Below are positions 31,990 to 46,800 of a DNA stretch of 64,000 bases, one piece after another. Every line of letters starts with the position of its first letter. Position 1 is the first letter of the stretch. The translations under genes were made by a program, and so were the position numbers. Under the pieces are notes generated by a model. The model saw only the letters and a program-made list of their open reading frames with translations, did not search any database and was not told the DNA's origin. Origin of the DNA: Chromera velia (Eukaryota > Sar > Chromeraceae); assembly GCA_018398765.1 (NCBI GenBank), contig JAHBMJ010001051.1, positions 33,203-97,202 on the forward strand. Direction: 5' to 3'.

Positions 31990-34900
31990 CGCCCAATCAT
32001 TCATAGAATGCACCGGAAGAGAGGGAGTGTAAAAAGGAACGCGAAAGAGCGAGCCGACCAACCAACCAACCTGTTGTCCCGAGTGTGCGACCAGTGCGAC
32101 CCTTTTTCTGGGGGTCAAAGCTTGGAGGCTTCTCGCGTTGGCTGCATCGCCTGTGAGCTCGGCCGTTTCGTGCTCAGACCTGCAGCGCTCACACAGCATC
32201 CAACCATGAATATATTTTTCTCGATCGACACAGGTGCCCTCTGACTCGACCAGTCAAAGGAAGCTCTCTGCCAAAAGGGCAGCAGGAGAACGAGAAGAGC
32301 GTTGCTTTGTTTCTAGGCACAAGACCGACATCGTGCACAAAGTGAAAGAGCGACTGTCGGTCAGAGACCGTTGATAGGTGACAAAGGAGAGCTATCCAAA
32401 CTGAAGAAGCAAATGTTGGCTGAAGCAGACGAAAAGAGAAAGCAGAAGTCATCCCTTTTTTTTCGCTTTACCTCTCGTAGTGCTTACTTGAGAAACGCAG
32501 CTCTCAGAGAGAAGTTCATAATTGCGTACAGGTAGTTTCTCTCAACATCTCCTGACGGGCTACTCGAAGCACCGGAAGCAGCGCTGGAGGAACCGTGAGA
32601 ATCCCGTTTCTTCACTCCACCTTCGAGAAGAAGGGATGGGGGAATCTCCCGAACTAGGGCACCGAAGAAATTTGCGATAGTGCAAATCCGTCCTGCGCAG
32701 TCTGGTGCCCTTCCGAGAAATTCTCTTCCTGCGTGAGATAAGCGAGCGATCACCCATCCGACTCTGCTTAGTCTCATGCAATCAGCAGAGTCAAACCTCG
32801 CCGTGGATCCTCCAGACTGATATTCCCCACTGGAGGAGACTCGTCCCTCCCCTCTTGCACCCCCCGCCTCTGAGGGGGCACGAACGGTGGAGACTCGCGC
32901 AGAGGGGAAGAACACCAATGAGGTGCCTGCCCCCGTTCTGCGAGAAGACCGCGATTGTGCCTCAGGGGGGAGTGACCGGACACCCGAGGTATTTGACATA
33001 GCTCTGGTGTCAGCCGGCAGCTGTGAATTCCCCATGTCCAGATCCTCCTCCTCTTCCCCCCCTTCAAGATCACCCTGATCTTCTACGACTGTTTTCTCCA
33101 ACAAGGAGACAGAAAATGAGGGCTTCTCAACCCCTCCAGAAGCAGAGGGACCGCGAGACAGAGCATCGAGATCAATCTCTGCAGAGGGACCCAAAATGGC
33201 CGCAGCATCGGCTCCTCGGAGCTCCTCTAACTCTTCGTTACCTTCGTCTTCCTCATCCTCATCGTCTTCATCATCATCATCGTCATCTCCCCCCCCGATT
33301 TGTGCATGTCCGTTCCCCCCTTCGTATTCCTCCTCATCCTCCTCATCACTCGCAGAGCCGTGACGTCGCTTCTCCCCTACACCCTCCTCCTCCTCTTCCC
33401 CTCCATCCTCTTCATGGTTTGTTTCTGTTCCCTTCTCTTCCTCTTCCTCCGAACTCTTTTCCTCATCTTCTCCCCCGTCCATTTCATTTTCTCCTGTCAC
33501 AAACGCAGAGACAGAAGCCAATCTTCCTCCCTTTTGTTCTTCCCCCCCCTCTCTTTCCATGTCTGCAAGTCCTTCAGCCTCCTCCTCTGCCTCCGCCCCG
33601 GTCTCGTCACTCTCATTCCACCCCCCCATCACCCAGGAGTTATTCAGTGAAAGCAGACAACTGCCCAACAACGTGCGCACCAGCATCCCTGCGACAGCAA
33701 GAGAGCCCTCACACTCAGCTGAGGATAGAGCAGTCATGCCACCCTTCAGCAGCTGTGCAATCGGCCAATCGTTCACAGGGGCCCCCTCTGTCTTCCCACT
33801 GCCGGCAGAGGACTGCCGATCGAGTACCCTTAAGAAGGCATACCCCCCGTCCCGCTCCCTCTCCTTCTTCTTCCACAGCTCCAAATGACGCGCCCCAAGT
33901 CCAACCGCCGGAACAGAAGGGAGACGGAGATCCACAACCGAAAGAGGAGGGCCTCTTCGAGACACCAAACGACGACTGTCGGTCGATCCAATCACCAACC
34001 CCACCGCACGTGCAGACGCAACGCGGACCCATGGGTGAGAGTGCCCCGTGCCATGCACACACACATACCGCCACAGTTCTGCCGCAGCCGTGCCACATTC
34101 TGGATCCAGCTCCCCTCCTGACTGGTGCCCTGAAGAACCCTCTCCGGACCCCTCTGCTCTCTCTCGAATGGCATCAAGAAAGTCAGGGTGTGACTCGCCT
34201 ATCGGTACAAGCCCGTCTAGGACGGATACCGCACCCACACGGCAGGACTTCTCAAGAAATTTGGCCGCAGCGTAGGAAAGACGCCACTCAGCTGCAGGAA
34301 CCTCCAACCCGCCGCCCACTGGCTCTTCCCTTCCCCTTGCGGGGGCCCCCTCTTCCCCCCCAGTCTTTTCCGTTTTCTTTTTTGGGACAGAGGGGGAGGA
34401 AAAGAAGTCCACCTCGCTCTCGACTGTCGCACTCAGATGATCTCCCCTTTCCTTTTCCCCCTTTGAAGCATCTGCCCCTGTACGCAGACAATCCCGCACT
34501 GCCACGACAAGTCTGGAGAAAAGGTTGTTTGCCTTGTTTGTCTTGGCAGCGAAGGCATCTGCATAAAATTCCAACAGGAGGCCTCCCAACTCCACCAGTG
34601 CAACACGCAGAGCGAACTTTTTGTCCTTCCACCTGCGCAAGGTCAGAGATATATGCAGCATAATGTTTTGATACATGCTGTTTACGAATGCGTTTCCATC
34701 TCGGGAGGGAATCATTCATGAATCAATCGTGGTGGATCTGTCGATCGATCGATGCATTGGTGAAAACAAAAGGACGGATGCAGCAGTAAACGTCTAATAG
34801 AAATCAGGGGGGGAGAAGCTGGATGGATTTGAAATTTACGATCGGCGATCTACAAAGCTCCAAAGTAACTGCAACTCAACAACTAGAGAGCGAGTCTGAT

Positions 34901-35728
34901 TGTTCTGTGCCGTCCTCATCCTCTTCTTGCCTGCCTCCTCTTACTTTCCCTTCCCTTCCCTTCTCTGTTCTGCTGACCGGAAGAGGAGATCGATGAGCTT
35001 TCCCCGTTCCCCCTCGTCCAATGCTGCGAGAACTGCCTTCAGGAGCACGTGCAGCATTTTCTTCGCAGTCGCGTCGGACTCATCAGCGAGGCGCGTTGCC
35101 AGACGGAGAAATACCAAACCCGCGAATCTGAAGGGGGAAAAATGGATAATTCAGTGGAGAGACACAGACAGATCAAAAGACCTTCCACGAACGGTTGGAG
35201 GCAAGCAAAAGAAAGAACAGACTAACGAATGAACGAACAAAGAAAAAAAGAAACAAGAACAGAGACAGACAAAAAGAAAACTAGGAAAGACAAGATGAAT
35301 GTGAGACAGATACAAAGACAAAATGATACGGTCTTTCTTCTCCCTTTTGTCACTTGTGAGTCAAAACAGACAGAGCGGCCAGACAGATGGACAGACAGAA
35401 AGTCAGGAAGGAAGACAGACACAGAGACAAACAGGGAGAGTCGCGTGGACTCCTAGGAGACTATTTGTCCTTTTTTTCTGCACAGACGAAAGAAAGCCGC
35501 ACAAAAACAAACCTTTCTGCAAAGACAGAGGCCTCACACCTCATCACGAGGTGATGCAGACAGTTGAGAACAGAACGCCTCCCAGTCTCTTCCTTGAACC
35601 CCAGGTTCTTCACCAGCTGGGCCACTCGCAACGTTTGAACCTGCACGCACGCACACACGCACGCGCGACGGTCAGGCCGGGCAGCTAGGGGAGAGAATCA
35701 TGCGAGCGGCTAGGGTAATCTTCTTTTC

Positions 35729-35767
<39 letters not shown>

Positions 35768-38700
35768 ACCACCTCTCCCTTCTCCTTCCTAGCTGTTTTC
35801 TTCTCTTGAAGAAATGAAAAGAGAAAAGAAAAAAAAATGGAGGTCAAGAAAGAGAGGTAGCCTTCCGTGACATTCAACCAAACATACAAATGTCTGCAGA
35901 GATCTGTCGAAGAGGATGTTTGGAAACGTCAACAAGGAAGTAGATCGGAATAGAGTGGAACTGCCCGGTAGAGCAAACTTCATTCATTCCAAAAAAAAAA
36001 AACACCGACCCACCTTCGGAGTCATGGGGAATTTGAGAACGAAATCAACGTAAATGTTCCCGCACAGAGACGTGATCTGAGGCTCCGAGGAGATCACCAA
36101 CAGTTCGCCCACCTGCATCCACCGAAACAGAAAGACAGACAGACAATACCCTTTCCATTAGTCGACATGTTAATTCTCACACAAAAGCTGCGCTCTTCGA
36201 CACCTCTCTCGGTTCGAAAGAGGTCTTCCCCCTTCATCATCCACTGACCCTGTCAGCGATTTTGTACATTTCCGTTGCGGCTGATGCGTCTGTGAGGCCC
36301 TCCTGCTTCTGCCTGCAAAGAGGAAGGAAGCAGGTAAATTGAAGGACTGGCAGTCAACATCAACTCAAGAATGAAAGGACCTACACAAGGCAAATGAAAT
36401 GATTCGGAATCACAAGACGGACCAGCATGCACTTCTTGAGAGATGCTTGCTACAGATTAATTTCCTCAGGCTCGTGTCTCTCTCTGGCTGTCTTCCCTCT
36501 TGCTGCTGACAGGATCTCCAGCGTGCGCACAAAGCCGTAGTATGTATGAAGAGAGAAACTCACTCCATTGAGATATGCACGCAGACAGAGACGACGTGGG
36601 AAAGAAAACGGTTCCCCTTCCTTCTGTGCATTTACAACTTTTGCGCCGCTCTAACTAGCTGACTTTGCAAGAATCACTCTCCTGAACAGATGCAACGCCG
36701 AGTCCTGAAGTCTCCTGTCGTCGAGAGAAGTTGAGACCTGAGCAAGGAGCGCCTCTTGGAATGTTTTCTTCCCTGTTGTCGCCTCTTCTTTGAATTTCTT
36801 TTCTCGGGCGACCCGCTTCTCTTCTCGCTCCTTTGCGTAGAAACGCTCCAACGCCCCCCCGGCGGTCCCCCTTCCCTTCAGGGCCCAGTTGCCATCCTTG
36901 TCGATCGTGTCCTCGTCCACGTGATGAGCCTTCACCATCGCAGCGTCGAACCAGACGCTGCTAGAGGGACGGACCAGCAGGGCAGCCAGGAGCTTGGTGC
37001 AAACAGGGACCAGCTCGCGGTGAGTGTTCGCCGCCGTACTACTTCCCCTCGCTCGTGCTGTTTCGACAACAGTGGCGCTCCCTCCGGAGGCGATCTCCAG
37101 GATTCTGTCAGGGACGGAGGGTCAATCAAAGAAAAGAAAAGAAAGGAGAGAAGGGCAGCGCCCCAGAGAAGAGAAGTGATCGCCCCCCATTAATAAAAAT
37201 GCATGCCAAAGCAGTGAGCAGCTACCCTTCAAGTGTTTACGTGCACGTGGTTTTTGTTATTTGAAGTCAGTCAGTACACACACGGCAATGGTTCCTCTAA
37301 CCCGCTGTCAGTCAGATCAGTCGAAGTAAGTATCCTGCTTTGCAACTGTTAACGTCAAATAGAATGGTTGAAGGCCGAGTGGAGACAAAAACGCATCTAT
37401 TTTCGGGACGGACCTGAGCACATTGAGGGCGATTCGCTGCGACTGCGTTTCGAGGGACTGCACCGAGTAGGGCTGCATCCAGAGAAGGCATCGCGCACCC
37501 CACCCAAAAAGTTCGTTCTGGTCACTGCAGAAGCACACGACCAGACGAGACCCAACGCTTTCGAGAATGTCCATGCACGAGGCGTCTTCAGATGCATCGG
37601 CAGTCCCTTCCCCCGTCCCCTCTCCACCTCTCTCACTCTCATCCACAACTGAAGAAAGAGCACGCTGATTGTCTTCCGAAATCCGTTGCTTGTGCATACG
37701 GAGAGAGTGAAGGAGCAGCCGAAGCCCGGCACTGCCAATCACAGACGCTCGGGATTTGGGGTCAAATCCCGTCGCACGTCTGATCACCTGTTCTACCCCC
37801 CGTCCGGTTGCGGCACCCGGTTGCACCAGCATCTGCTGCTCCTTCCGGGGCTGGGAGATGGTGGTGGACTGCGGGCCGACATCGACAGTGCTCTCGTATA
37901 CGTTGGACTTCATCGGGGCGTCCGGGTTCAGTCGGCCTCCGCTTGCTTGTGAATCTCCCCCATTGCCCGTGTCTTTCTGCTCTGGTTTTGCCTTCCCCCC
38001 CTTTTTGCCCGCGAGATCTCTGGCGCTTGCAACAACCGGAGCGTTCACGAAAGACTGAGGGAGGGACTCGAGAACTTCTTCTTGGAGTTCCGATGCGACC
38101 GCTTCGTCAACGCCCTCGACGGTCTTGAGGAAATCACGCTCCTCTGCCTCCAGTCTATGCAACAAGGCAAGGCGACGCTTCTGCACGCCCTCGAAAAAAG
38201 AAGCCCCTGCCGCACCTCCTGTTGAAAGAAACCCGAGGCCTGCGGTCCCGCTGGAGACCTGCGCTTGGCTGGCTCTCTGATGAGCAGCTGCACGGGCCCT
38301 CAGTCCCGCAGTTGAAATCAAATGCGCCGAGAGAGCCACCAGACGTGTGGCCAATCGCAGCTTCAACACAGGCTCCTTCGCGAAGAATGGGTTCTTCTCC
38401 AGGCCCAAAACAGCCCTGTGCGAGAGCTCCCTAACTCTGTTGAGAAACCGAGTCGAGAAAGCTGCCGAACGGGAAGCACCGGCGTCCTGCCGCTCATAGG
38501 CAGACCCAGTCAGGAGGCCGTAGAGAAATTTGACCAGGTCCCGCATCGCAGCCACAGGCGTGACGGCACAGCCGACGAGGAACATAATCTCTCCACCCCT
38601 CACTTTGGAAGCCTCGGGTACGGTAGAGGACTTCTTAGCTGACCCCGAAGCGTCTCCTTCCTGCTCTGGTCTGTCGGGATCGTTCACGCGGTCAAGCTCC

Positions 38701-40742
38701 TGCATGTGCAGGGATTGGTGTACATGCACAGAACAGGAGGTTTTGGTAGAGAGCAGGCGAGCGCATGTGCAGAATGACTTCGAAGAGGCAGAGACGACGA
38801 GCACAGCGCTTTCTTCAACTCTATGTGGACTGCTTGCTCGCTCTCTTTCCTGGTTGGGTCAAAGGGAAAGTCTAGATGCAAGGAGATGAACAAGACTTGG
38901 AAGCATACTCAAGCGGGCTTTCAGGCGAACATTCGAAGAACACATCGTGCAGCGCACGAAGAGAAAAAAAGAAAGAAAGAAAACACAGGACCCGACACTT
39001 AGACGGAAAGGGTTGCCTGGACGGCGTCCAGACAGCTCTTTGCACCCACCGCTGACCTCCAGAACAATTGGGAGTATGTGAGGAATGGCTCTGTCTATGC
39101 AGACAGATGCATCATTCGTCGCTCCTGCTCCCCCTTCTCTCTCAGGCTGCCCCTCTCCGGAGGTCTCCGTCTGTTTGCCGAGTAATCGCTCTCGGTGCTG
39201 TTGGCTCTTGATTTTCTTCTTTCCGCCAGATCCGCCTGTCCCCTCAATCCCTCCAAGTTCCCCTGCTGCATCCGGGTCGAAGAGGACCCGTAGGAGCGCG
39301 TGCGTGACGGCAACGCGGACAGGGAGCTGAAAGCCCTTTGTCAGCTGCGTGCACAATTCGGACAGCAACCAGGGGAGGTAAGGTGGGCGTAGTGAAAAAG
39401 CTACCTGGCACAATGCCTGGCGTGCAGCTGTGCGATGATGAACGTCGCGTGATCGAAGTGAGGCACAGAGAGTGCGCACAAGCTTCGGAAGCTCTCCATG
39501 AAATTGACGTGAAGGGAGATAACGCAAGACCTGGAGGAGAACCCCAACAACCGCAGGCCTGATGGTCCCCCCCTCTTCTGCCTGCTTCGTCTTCGATTTG
39601 CCTCCACGCCCGCCCATAGGTTTCCCCCCCTTGGACGCAGCCTCTTCAGAAGGGCTGAGGGCAGTGGAGCGGTCCAAAAGGAGACGCCTAAGCAAAGGAA
39701 CTAGACGCGTCTTAATGGATTTTTGAATTCTTTCCGTCTCCGAGGAAGGGTCTGAGCCCCTGTCTCCCCTACCCGTTCCCTCCCCATCAGCAAGATCTTT
39801 CACCTCTTCATCTTCTCCCTGCTGCCCCTCATCACCCGGCTCCTCTCCTCCATCTTCGCCCCCCTCCCCTTCAATTGTCTCTTCCTTTGATTCTCTCACA
39901 AGTCCACCGTCATCTTCCTCGTCTCCCTCTCTCTCTTCCCTTTCCCTCTCCTGCCTACCCTCTTCATCAGCTTCCTCGACTCTCTTCATCACTTCATCTG
40001 CACTCGAATGCTTAACCCCAACAGCAGCGGTACCAGAACGCACTGCTGTGCTGCCCTCTGCAGGTGTGGCAGAGGTTACTGCTGCGTCTGCGAGTTTGAA
40101 CTCAAAGTTCGAGACCATCCTGCAGACCGCACGCACCAGGGGCTTCTCGCGAGCCGAATGCTTTCCGAGGTACGTCACCAGCTTGCGCACCTGACTCAGG
40201 GCCACCCCCCAGCTACTCCCTCTAGTGCAGTCTCCAAGGCAGGTAATCGCAACTTCTGCCAAGGCGTTGTCGTACAGCTCCTTCCTCACTCGGCCCTGAG
40301 CAGAGCGTAAGGGATCAGAGCAGAACACAAAGAGACAAGGAAATCCCCACATGAAGCCACAGGTTCAATTGTCAAGACACCGAGCTAATCGTGCAGCTCC
40401 TTTCTTTCGCGCATTGAAGAATTCTATGCACATAATCGTGCAGCTCCTTTCTTTCGCGCATTGAAGAATTCTATGCACATCCGCGAATTGGGGGGGAAGG
40501 CAATCGTCAGTATCCCTGCTTCACGAACTGTCATCAACAAAACCAAAGAAAGCACATCAGCTCATTGCGAGAAATCAAGAAAATTGTTTTGTAAAGCTAC
40601 AAATGACAGACCACGGAGCTGACACACATGACAGGTAGGCAGTCAAACAAACAAACAAAGAAACAAACGAGCGGACAAACGAGCGGACACACGAATGAAC
40701 AATTAAACAGTGGAGGCGCGCAACGTGCTCTCTTTGCACACG

Positions 40743-40815
<73 letters not shown>

Positions 40816-43800
40816 AGAGGGAGAGAGATCCTCCAAGTTCAGGAGGGAATGCATGGGTCTATTTGCACCATTAGTCGATCAGTACAAGGGCACCACTCAA
40901 ACATCATTTTCCTTCTTTACAAGTTCCCCCCCCCCCCCCNCCCCCCCCACCTGCAACAGGGCATGAGTCGCCAAAGGAAAGCAGAAGTGTGCAATGGTGG
41001 TCTTCTCCAGTTTGCCTTCACGGCCCGCCTTTGAGAGAAGCACCAGGGCCCGCGACTTTCTGTGTCTCTGCAAGTGAAGGAGTTCACCGAAGAGATCCCC
41101 ACCCTCATCAGATGCAGGGGTAAACCCGAACATATCCTCCCGACCCAGAACCCCTTCTGCCTCTGCCTCTGCGCTTTCACTTTTGCCTTTCCCGATCACA
41201 TCAACTTCCTTCAGGAGAGGAAGGAGGTCGCAGTGAAGGAGGCGGTCCCGTTCCCGGCCTTCTCCCTTCTCAAAGCGAGAAATGTTTGGACCCAGAGTTC
41301 GGATTGCGAAAGAGAGGAATTGAAGTGCCGACCTCTGGACGGCCTCCTCTGGACGAGCGATGCCTCGCCGGATGGCGGGAATCATCACAGAGAACAGAAG
41401 GGAACACAAACGTTCGCTTTCTACCTCGTAACTCGATACGCCCGTCTGCTTTTCATCTGAAGAAGACAGCAACCTCCTCACAACGGCACAAAGGGCTTGC
41501 AGGGCAACCTGACGTACGCCTAGGTCGATCTCTGCGACAGAGAGGGCAAACAGACAGTGTCTCACAAGAGGATCCAGACATCCCACGGGGAGAGCGTCCC
41601 CCTTTCCCTCCTTCTCCTCTTTGCCCTTTATCTTTCTGTGTTTCTGCAGGTCCACCAAAACTGTCAGAGTCTCCACGTGAGCGTCGAAGTCGGGTTGCAG
41701 CGAGACAGAGGCACTGCACTCAAAAAGAGGGGAAGAGAGGAGAGGCAAAGAAAACTCTTGCAACGAGTGTGGAAGCCAGATAAGAAAAGAGAGCTGACGT
41801 TGCCCGACAACTTGACTCGCTAGTCTCGTAATTTATTTGACCTTTTTGTGTTGGTGGGGTGTGAGGTGGAGTTTTGCCACATGAAAGAGAGAAAAAAAGA
41901 GAGGAAGGCAGCTGGATAAAAGGAGAGAGGAGGTACTGACGTAAGCTGATTGAGAGCGCAGAGAAGATGAGCGCTTGCAATCCTCCACGCTCTACTTTGG
42001 CTGGTTTCCAAGTCGAACGCAGCCCTCCACTTATCCTTGTGTTTCTTTTGGGACTCGGCCAGAAGTCCCAAAGGGTCAATCACACCCCCGAGTGTTGCCT
42101 CGACCACCAGAATCGTGCCACAGAGAGAGTCTCGACAGCCCAAATCCTGAGTCCCGCTGAGATAAAGCCACAAAGTGGCAACCAATGAGTCCAGGAGAAT
42201 CGACAGCTCTACTGTCTGGTCTGTGTCTCTGTCCAAAAACTCGGCCATGCGCACCGCGGGAGCTACAGAAGGTGCAAAGCCTCCAGTCTCCCCGCATGTC
42301 TTTGCGAGTGCAGCGACGATTTGTTGAATGGCCGCGAGCGTCAGCTGCATTCGAGCAGCTTCATTGGCATCTACAGCGATCTTCGTGTTGCCACTCGGGT
42401 TGGGCGGAAGAGATGCGCAGAGAAGGGGAATGAGGCGGCATGCCGTCTCTCTCGTTTGACAGGAAGACGCGACAGAGGCCAAAAGACGGAGCTCAGGCAC
42501 TGTGACTAGAGAAGTGTCTACTTTCTTCCCTCCTCGATTCTTTCGCTGCTGATGAACAGCCGCAAGTCTTCCCCCCCTCACTCGGCCAGCAATCAATTTG
42601 CCAACAGAACCCAAAAGGATGTCCACCTGGGGCAGGAGGACCCTCAAGCCCGCCTCTTTGCGGGTTCGCATCGCCTTGCGCACCTTTGCCTGGCTGTCAA
42701 GTTCGAGCAAGTCGGCTGTAAGGTCATTCCACTTTGCCTCTTCGTCTTCATCAAGAAGAACTGAGTCCTCGCCCCCTCCTCCTTCTTCCAGGCTCTGGGC
42801 CACTCGGCCCGGATACACGCTTTCGGGTTCTTCTTCTGACTCGGCTCCTGAGTCATCCTCTAAACTCTGCACCGGCGGACAGTGAAGCAGTAAGTAGGAA
42901 TCGATATCAGGGCACAAACACTTAAATCTTGACACGATGTACCATCTGTAGGAAACGATGATCAGTCCAAGAAAAATCACCCGTGATCCATGCAAGGCCG
43001 GTCAAGGATGAAGAATAATTACAGCGATAATCACTGCCCGAGAAAACGGACGAATTTGATGTATGCACAAAGGGGCAGTGAGAGCAGCACGAAAAGGGCA
43101 TCCATCAGTTCGCCTTGAAGCAAAAATAGAGTCTATCGAAATTCCTCTTCTCAAGAGGCAAGCAAGGGCGATCAAGACTCCAACGGACCTTTCGCTTCCT
43201 TCGACGTTCCTTTTTTGCTTCCCGATACTTTCTTGCGGTCCTCAGAGTTTCCCCCTCATCCGACGCCCCTCCATTGCTCAGACGCAGCGCTGCTTCAACA
43301 GCAGCAGCCGCAGCCGGCCCTGCGTCAAGCCCTGACGTTACACGAGCAAGCACAGCGCCAGCAGATGGAACTGAGAAGAGAGCAGGGAGCGCTCCGGGAA
43401 GAATCGACTGAAAAAGATGAAACAGAGGTGGGAGTTCAGTCCACTGACAGACCAACTGAAGAGCTGCTGACGTGTTGCTCGTCTTGCTGGCTCTCTCAAT
43501 TGCTGTCTGGAGAGTGGACGCTGCTGGCCGCAGAACGACAGGCCAAACAGGATTGGCAGGGAAGCTTGAGAGAAGTTGGCTCAACCGACCCAGCGCACTA
43601 CGCAGGACAAAACGGAGATTCGACCCTTCCTTTCCCTTTTTCCGGAGGTTTCCCGAGATCGTCTCCCCACCTCCACTCTGATCCCCCCCCTCAGGTTGAC
43701 CCGTTGCATCTGCAGATCCGTCATGAGCAATCCCTTCCCCCGTATCTCCTGCTGCTTCCATTTCCACATCACCACCTTCCCCCTCCTCTTCCCCAGACAC

Positions 43801-46800
43801 ACCCGCACGATCAGTGCCAATTCGCTCCTCGAAGTGGTGAGAGACCACAACCAACGACGCCACCAAAATTTGTGCAAGAAACTCACTCAGGGGGAAAATA
43901 CGCGACCCTACTTGTTGACAAACATCTTCCAGTGCCACCAGAAATCCCAACAAACGACTCACTTGTCGGCGTACTCCGTCTCCCTCTGCCCCCTCTGCAC
44001 CCGCAGCCAAAGCTTGAGAAATTGTCAAACTCCCAACGAAACCCCCCCCCATGTCCCATTCGAACTTCGGAACCGACTGCCCTTCATTCACAACCTGCCA
44101 CCCCCACCCGTGCCCATCCTCTTTGCCTCCCCTCAGAGCAAGTGCTCTCTCGCTTGCTTTCCCCCAGTGCTCTCGAAAGAATGCTGCGAAGGCTCGGTCT
44201 TTTGCAAACTCACCGACACGTGCGCTGCACACAGAGAGAAATTGGAAAAGCATAGAAATATGACGAGAGGCAGAAGAGTTGCAAGAAGACGAAGCGGTGG
44301 CAGTCCAAGGACAGAGAACAAGGCGAAAGTGACCAAGAAAGGGAAAAGCAGCAGATACAACCAACAGGACTGAGACTGATCTCGGCCAAGATTATCGAAA
44401 TTCGACAAGACACCCAAGAAGGGCGTTGGGGGAGAACCAACCCTCTGTTTACTCGCACGTCCGCCCATCTGCCCGTCCGCCTATGCGACACAGCAAGCCA
44501 TGCAAAGAGACTCTACTCTGGCTGAGCAACCGATCGACCGACCGCGTGGTGTGGTCCCTGTCGGACCGTTCGATGCTTTCGGCTTCCACAGCAAAGAGAG
44601 GCCCAAGCATGCAAGACACCAAAAGAGAGAGCTCGACGTCCGGAAGCTTCCCAAAAAAGGCGAAGATTGACGCTCGCTTGCTCGCTTGGGCTGCTGCGAC
44701 TCCACTGCAAGAAGATAAAGAACACAAATGCAGAAGAAGGGGTGGATGGCATGTAAAGAAAAGAACGAGAAGAATTGAATGCGTTGGGAACGACTCATGC
44801 TCTCCCCCTCCATTTCATAAAAAGAAGAGAAAAACACACGCAAACTAGGAAACAAGAATGTCCTCCCGATCAACAGACTGACAGACTGACCCTCTTGTCC
44901 CGGGTAGTTTCGCAAAGAGGAGACGGATGACTAGGGGCGAGACGACGTCTCTGTGTCTGGAGTCTACCCTGCCTTGATCAGGGTCGAGGGAGAACTTGAG
45001 GAGCGTGTGCTTGAATTCCCTGTCGGAGCACAGCCCTGAGAGCTCCTTCTGGTAAGGGGCGACGGCACTCGACACGTGGCTGTTCTTCAAAAGGACCTGC
45101 AAGGAAGGAAAGGAATAGAACATAAAGAGTGCTTCAATCGAACTATGTCGAAAATATTTGTTTCTTTCTTTATTGGGCAATGCATCGTTGTGCCTTCTGC
45201 ACAGGGGCTCGCTTGGTGTGGCAAGGACCACTCAGACAGCACATTCCCCTCTAGTGTTCGTTTGTTTTTTTTCGGGCATCACCGACAGAATGCAAAAACA
45301 ACAGAAACGCGATGCGAGATTGTCAGAAAGAATTGTGATCATCAAAATACTCGAACACGGTTTGGATTGAAGGCGTAACCAGCGAAACGAACCTCGAGTG
45401 CCAGCTCCTGCAGCTTGGCAGAAGACGATCCCATCAACCTGTGACTGCACTCCTCAACGACCCGAGTGCAGAGAGCCCCCAATTTCCGTACAGACGCAAT
45501 GCTCCCGATCGCCGCCTCCTGTCCCTCAGAAAGCTCAAGCAGGTTCCAACCGTCCAACCCCCCAAGAACAGGATACACATTCTGTTTGTCCACGCCTCGA
45601 ATCTGCCCTCCCTGCTGCTGCGTCATCGCTGACACCAACTTTTTGAAAGGTCCCAGAGAGGTAACAGCTCGCAGTGCATCAGCGATTCTATCCGGCAAAG
45701 AGCCTCGGCCTCCCAGATTCAGCTGTCCCTTCCCACACAGACTGCCCAGATCTTCATCCGACGAGGCACCCGGAAGCCCTTCCGAGTCCATCATCAAAAG
45801 CCCCGACAACCAGCGGAGAAGAAAGAAAATTCCCCACCAGGCCGCTCGCACGCTTTCAACCGGCATCTCTCCAGGATCCTTTCGGACGGAAGTCAACCTC
45901 TCTGTAGGTCCACAGACAACAGGCGACAGATAGAAAAAAGAAATCAACAATTCAGGAGGAAAAGACAGCAGAACAAGGGGAAAGTTAAGCTTTCACGTTG
46001 CTGAGTGGGAACGAGAAATCATGTGAATTCTCCAAATAACCCACAGAGAGGTTTTTCGTCTTCACACTTTCATTTTGCGAGCCGCCGACTCTATTGTCTT
46101 GCGTATATTTTTTTGGATTCTTTCCTTGCACACTCGGAACGATGGGTGGATTGTTTTGTGGCGGAATGAATGGTGAAGAAAAGAGCCAAAAGCTCAATCT
46201 TTATCTGCGGCTACCCTGTGAGGATGGGGGAGACTTTGTCTCTGTTTGCCGGTGACTGACTGACCTGCCCACGATGCTGCCGAAGCTGCCATCATTTTGA
46301 GCGTCCACTTGTGACGAGTGAGGGCGTCTGTGCTGTCACTGTCCGTGGCTTCCTCTACTGCAGTTTCGAGAAGGCTTCTCGCGTGGCTTTCGGAACCGCC
46401 GGAGGGAAAGTCTGGTGCCTGAGTTCTGGAAGTCCAGGCACCTTCTGAAAGGTTGTCGATATCCAGTAACAGGGGTGATACAGAAAATTCTCCGGGGTGA
46501 TACTCGTCCTCCTCCTCCGCTGCATGTTCTGTCTCTTCTTCATTAGCGGCACTATCATCAGTTTCAAATCTGGGCTTCTTCTCGGTTGAAGAGGGTGTCC
46601 CCTTTCCCTTCTTCGCTTTTTGCTTTCCTGCACCAGCAGCGGAACTGGCAGACGCGGCCTCAACCAAACTTCGTCGGCTCGGCTGCAACGCGTTTTGTTG
46701 TTTTTTTCGTCTCTTCTCTCGGAGGCCCTCGGAGTACATTGCGGCCTGTTGACGTCGTTTGGCTGTCCGCACCACAGCAGCAGCAGACGCAGCCTTCAGC

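Noticed and set aside
33023-34663. 546-residue plus-strand frame rich in Pro, His and Ser
   Set aside because: It is antisense to the acidic UTP20 exon 20; Glu/Asp/Gly codons read in reverse as Pro/Leu/Ser/His.
43215-44255. 346-residue plus-strand frame (and 43576-44373)
   Set aside because: Antisense to UTP20 exon 10; no splice logic or family features.
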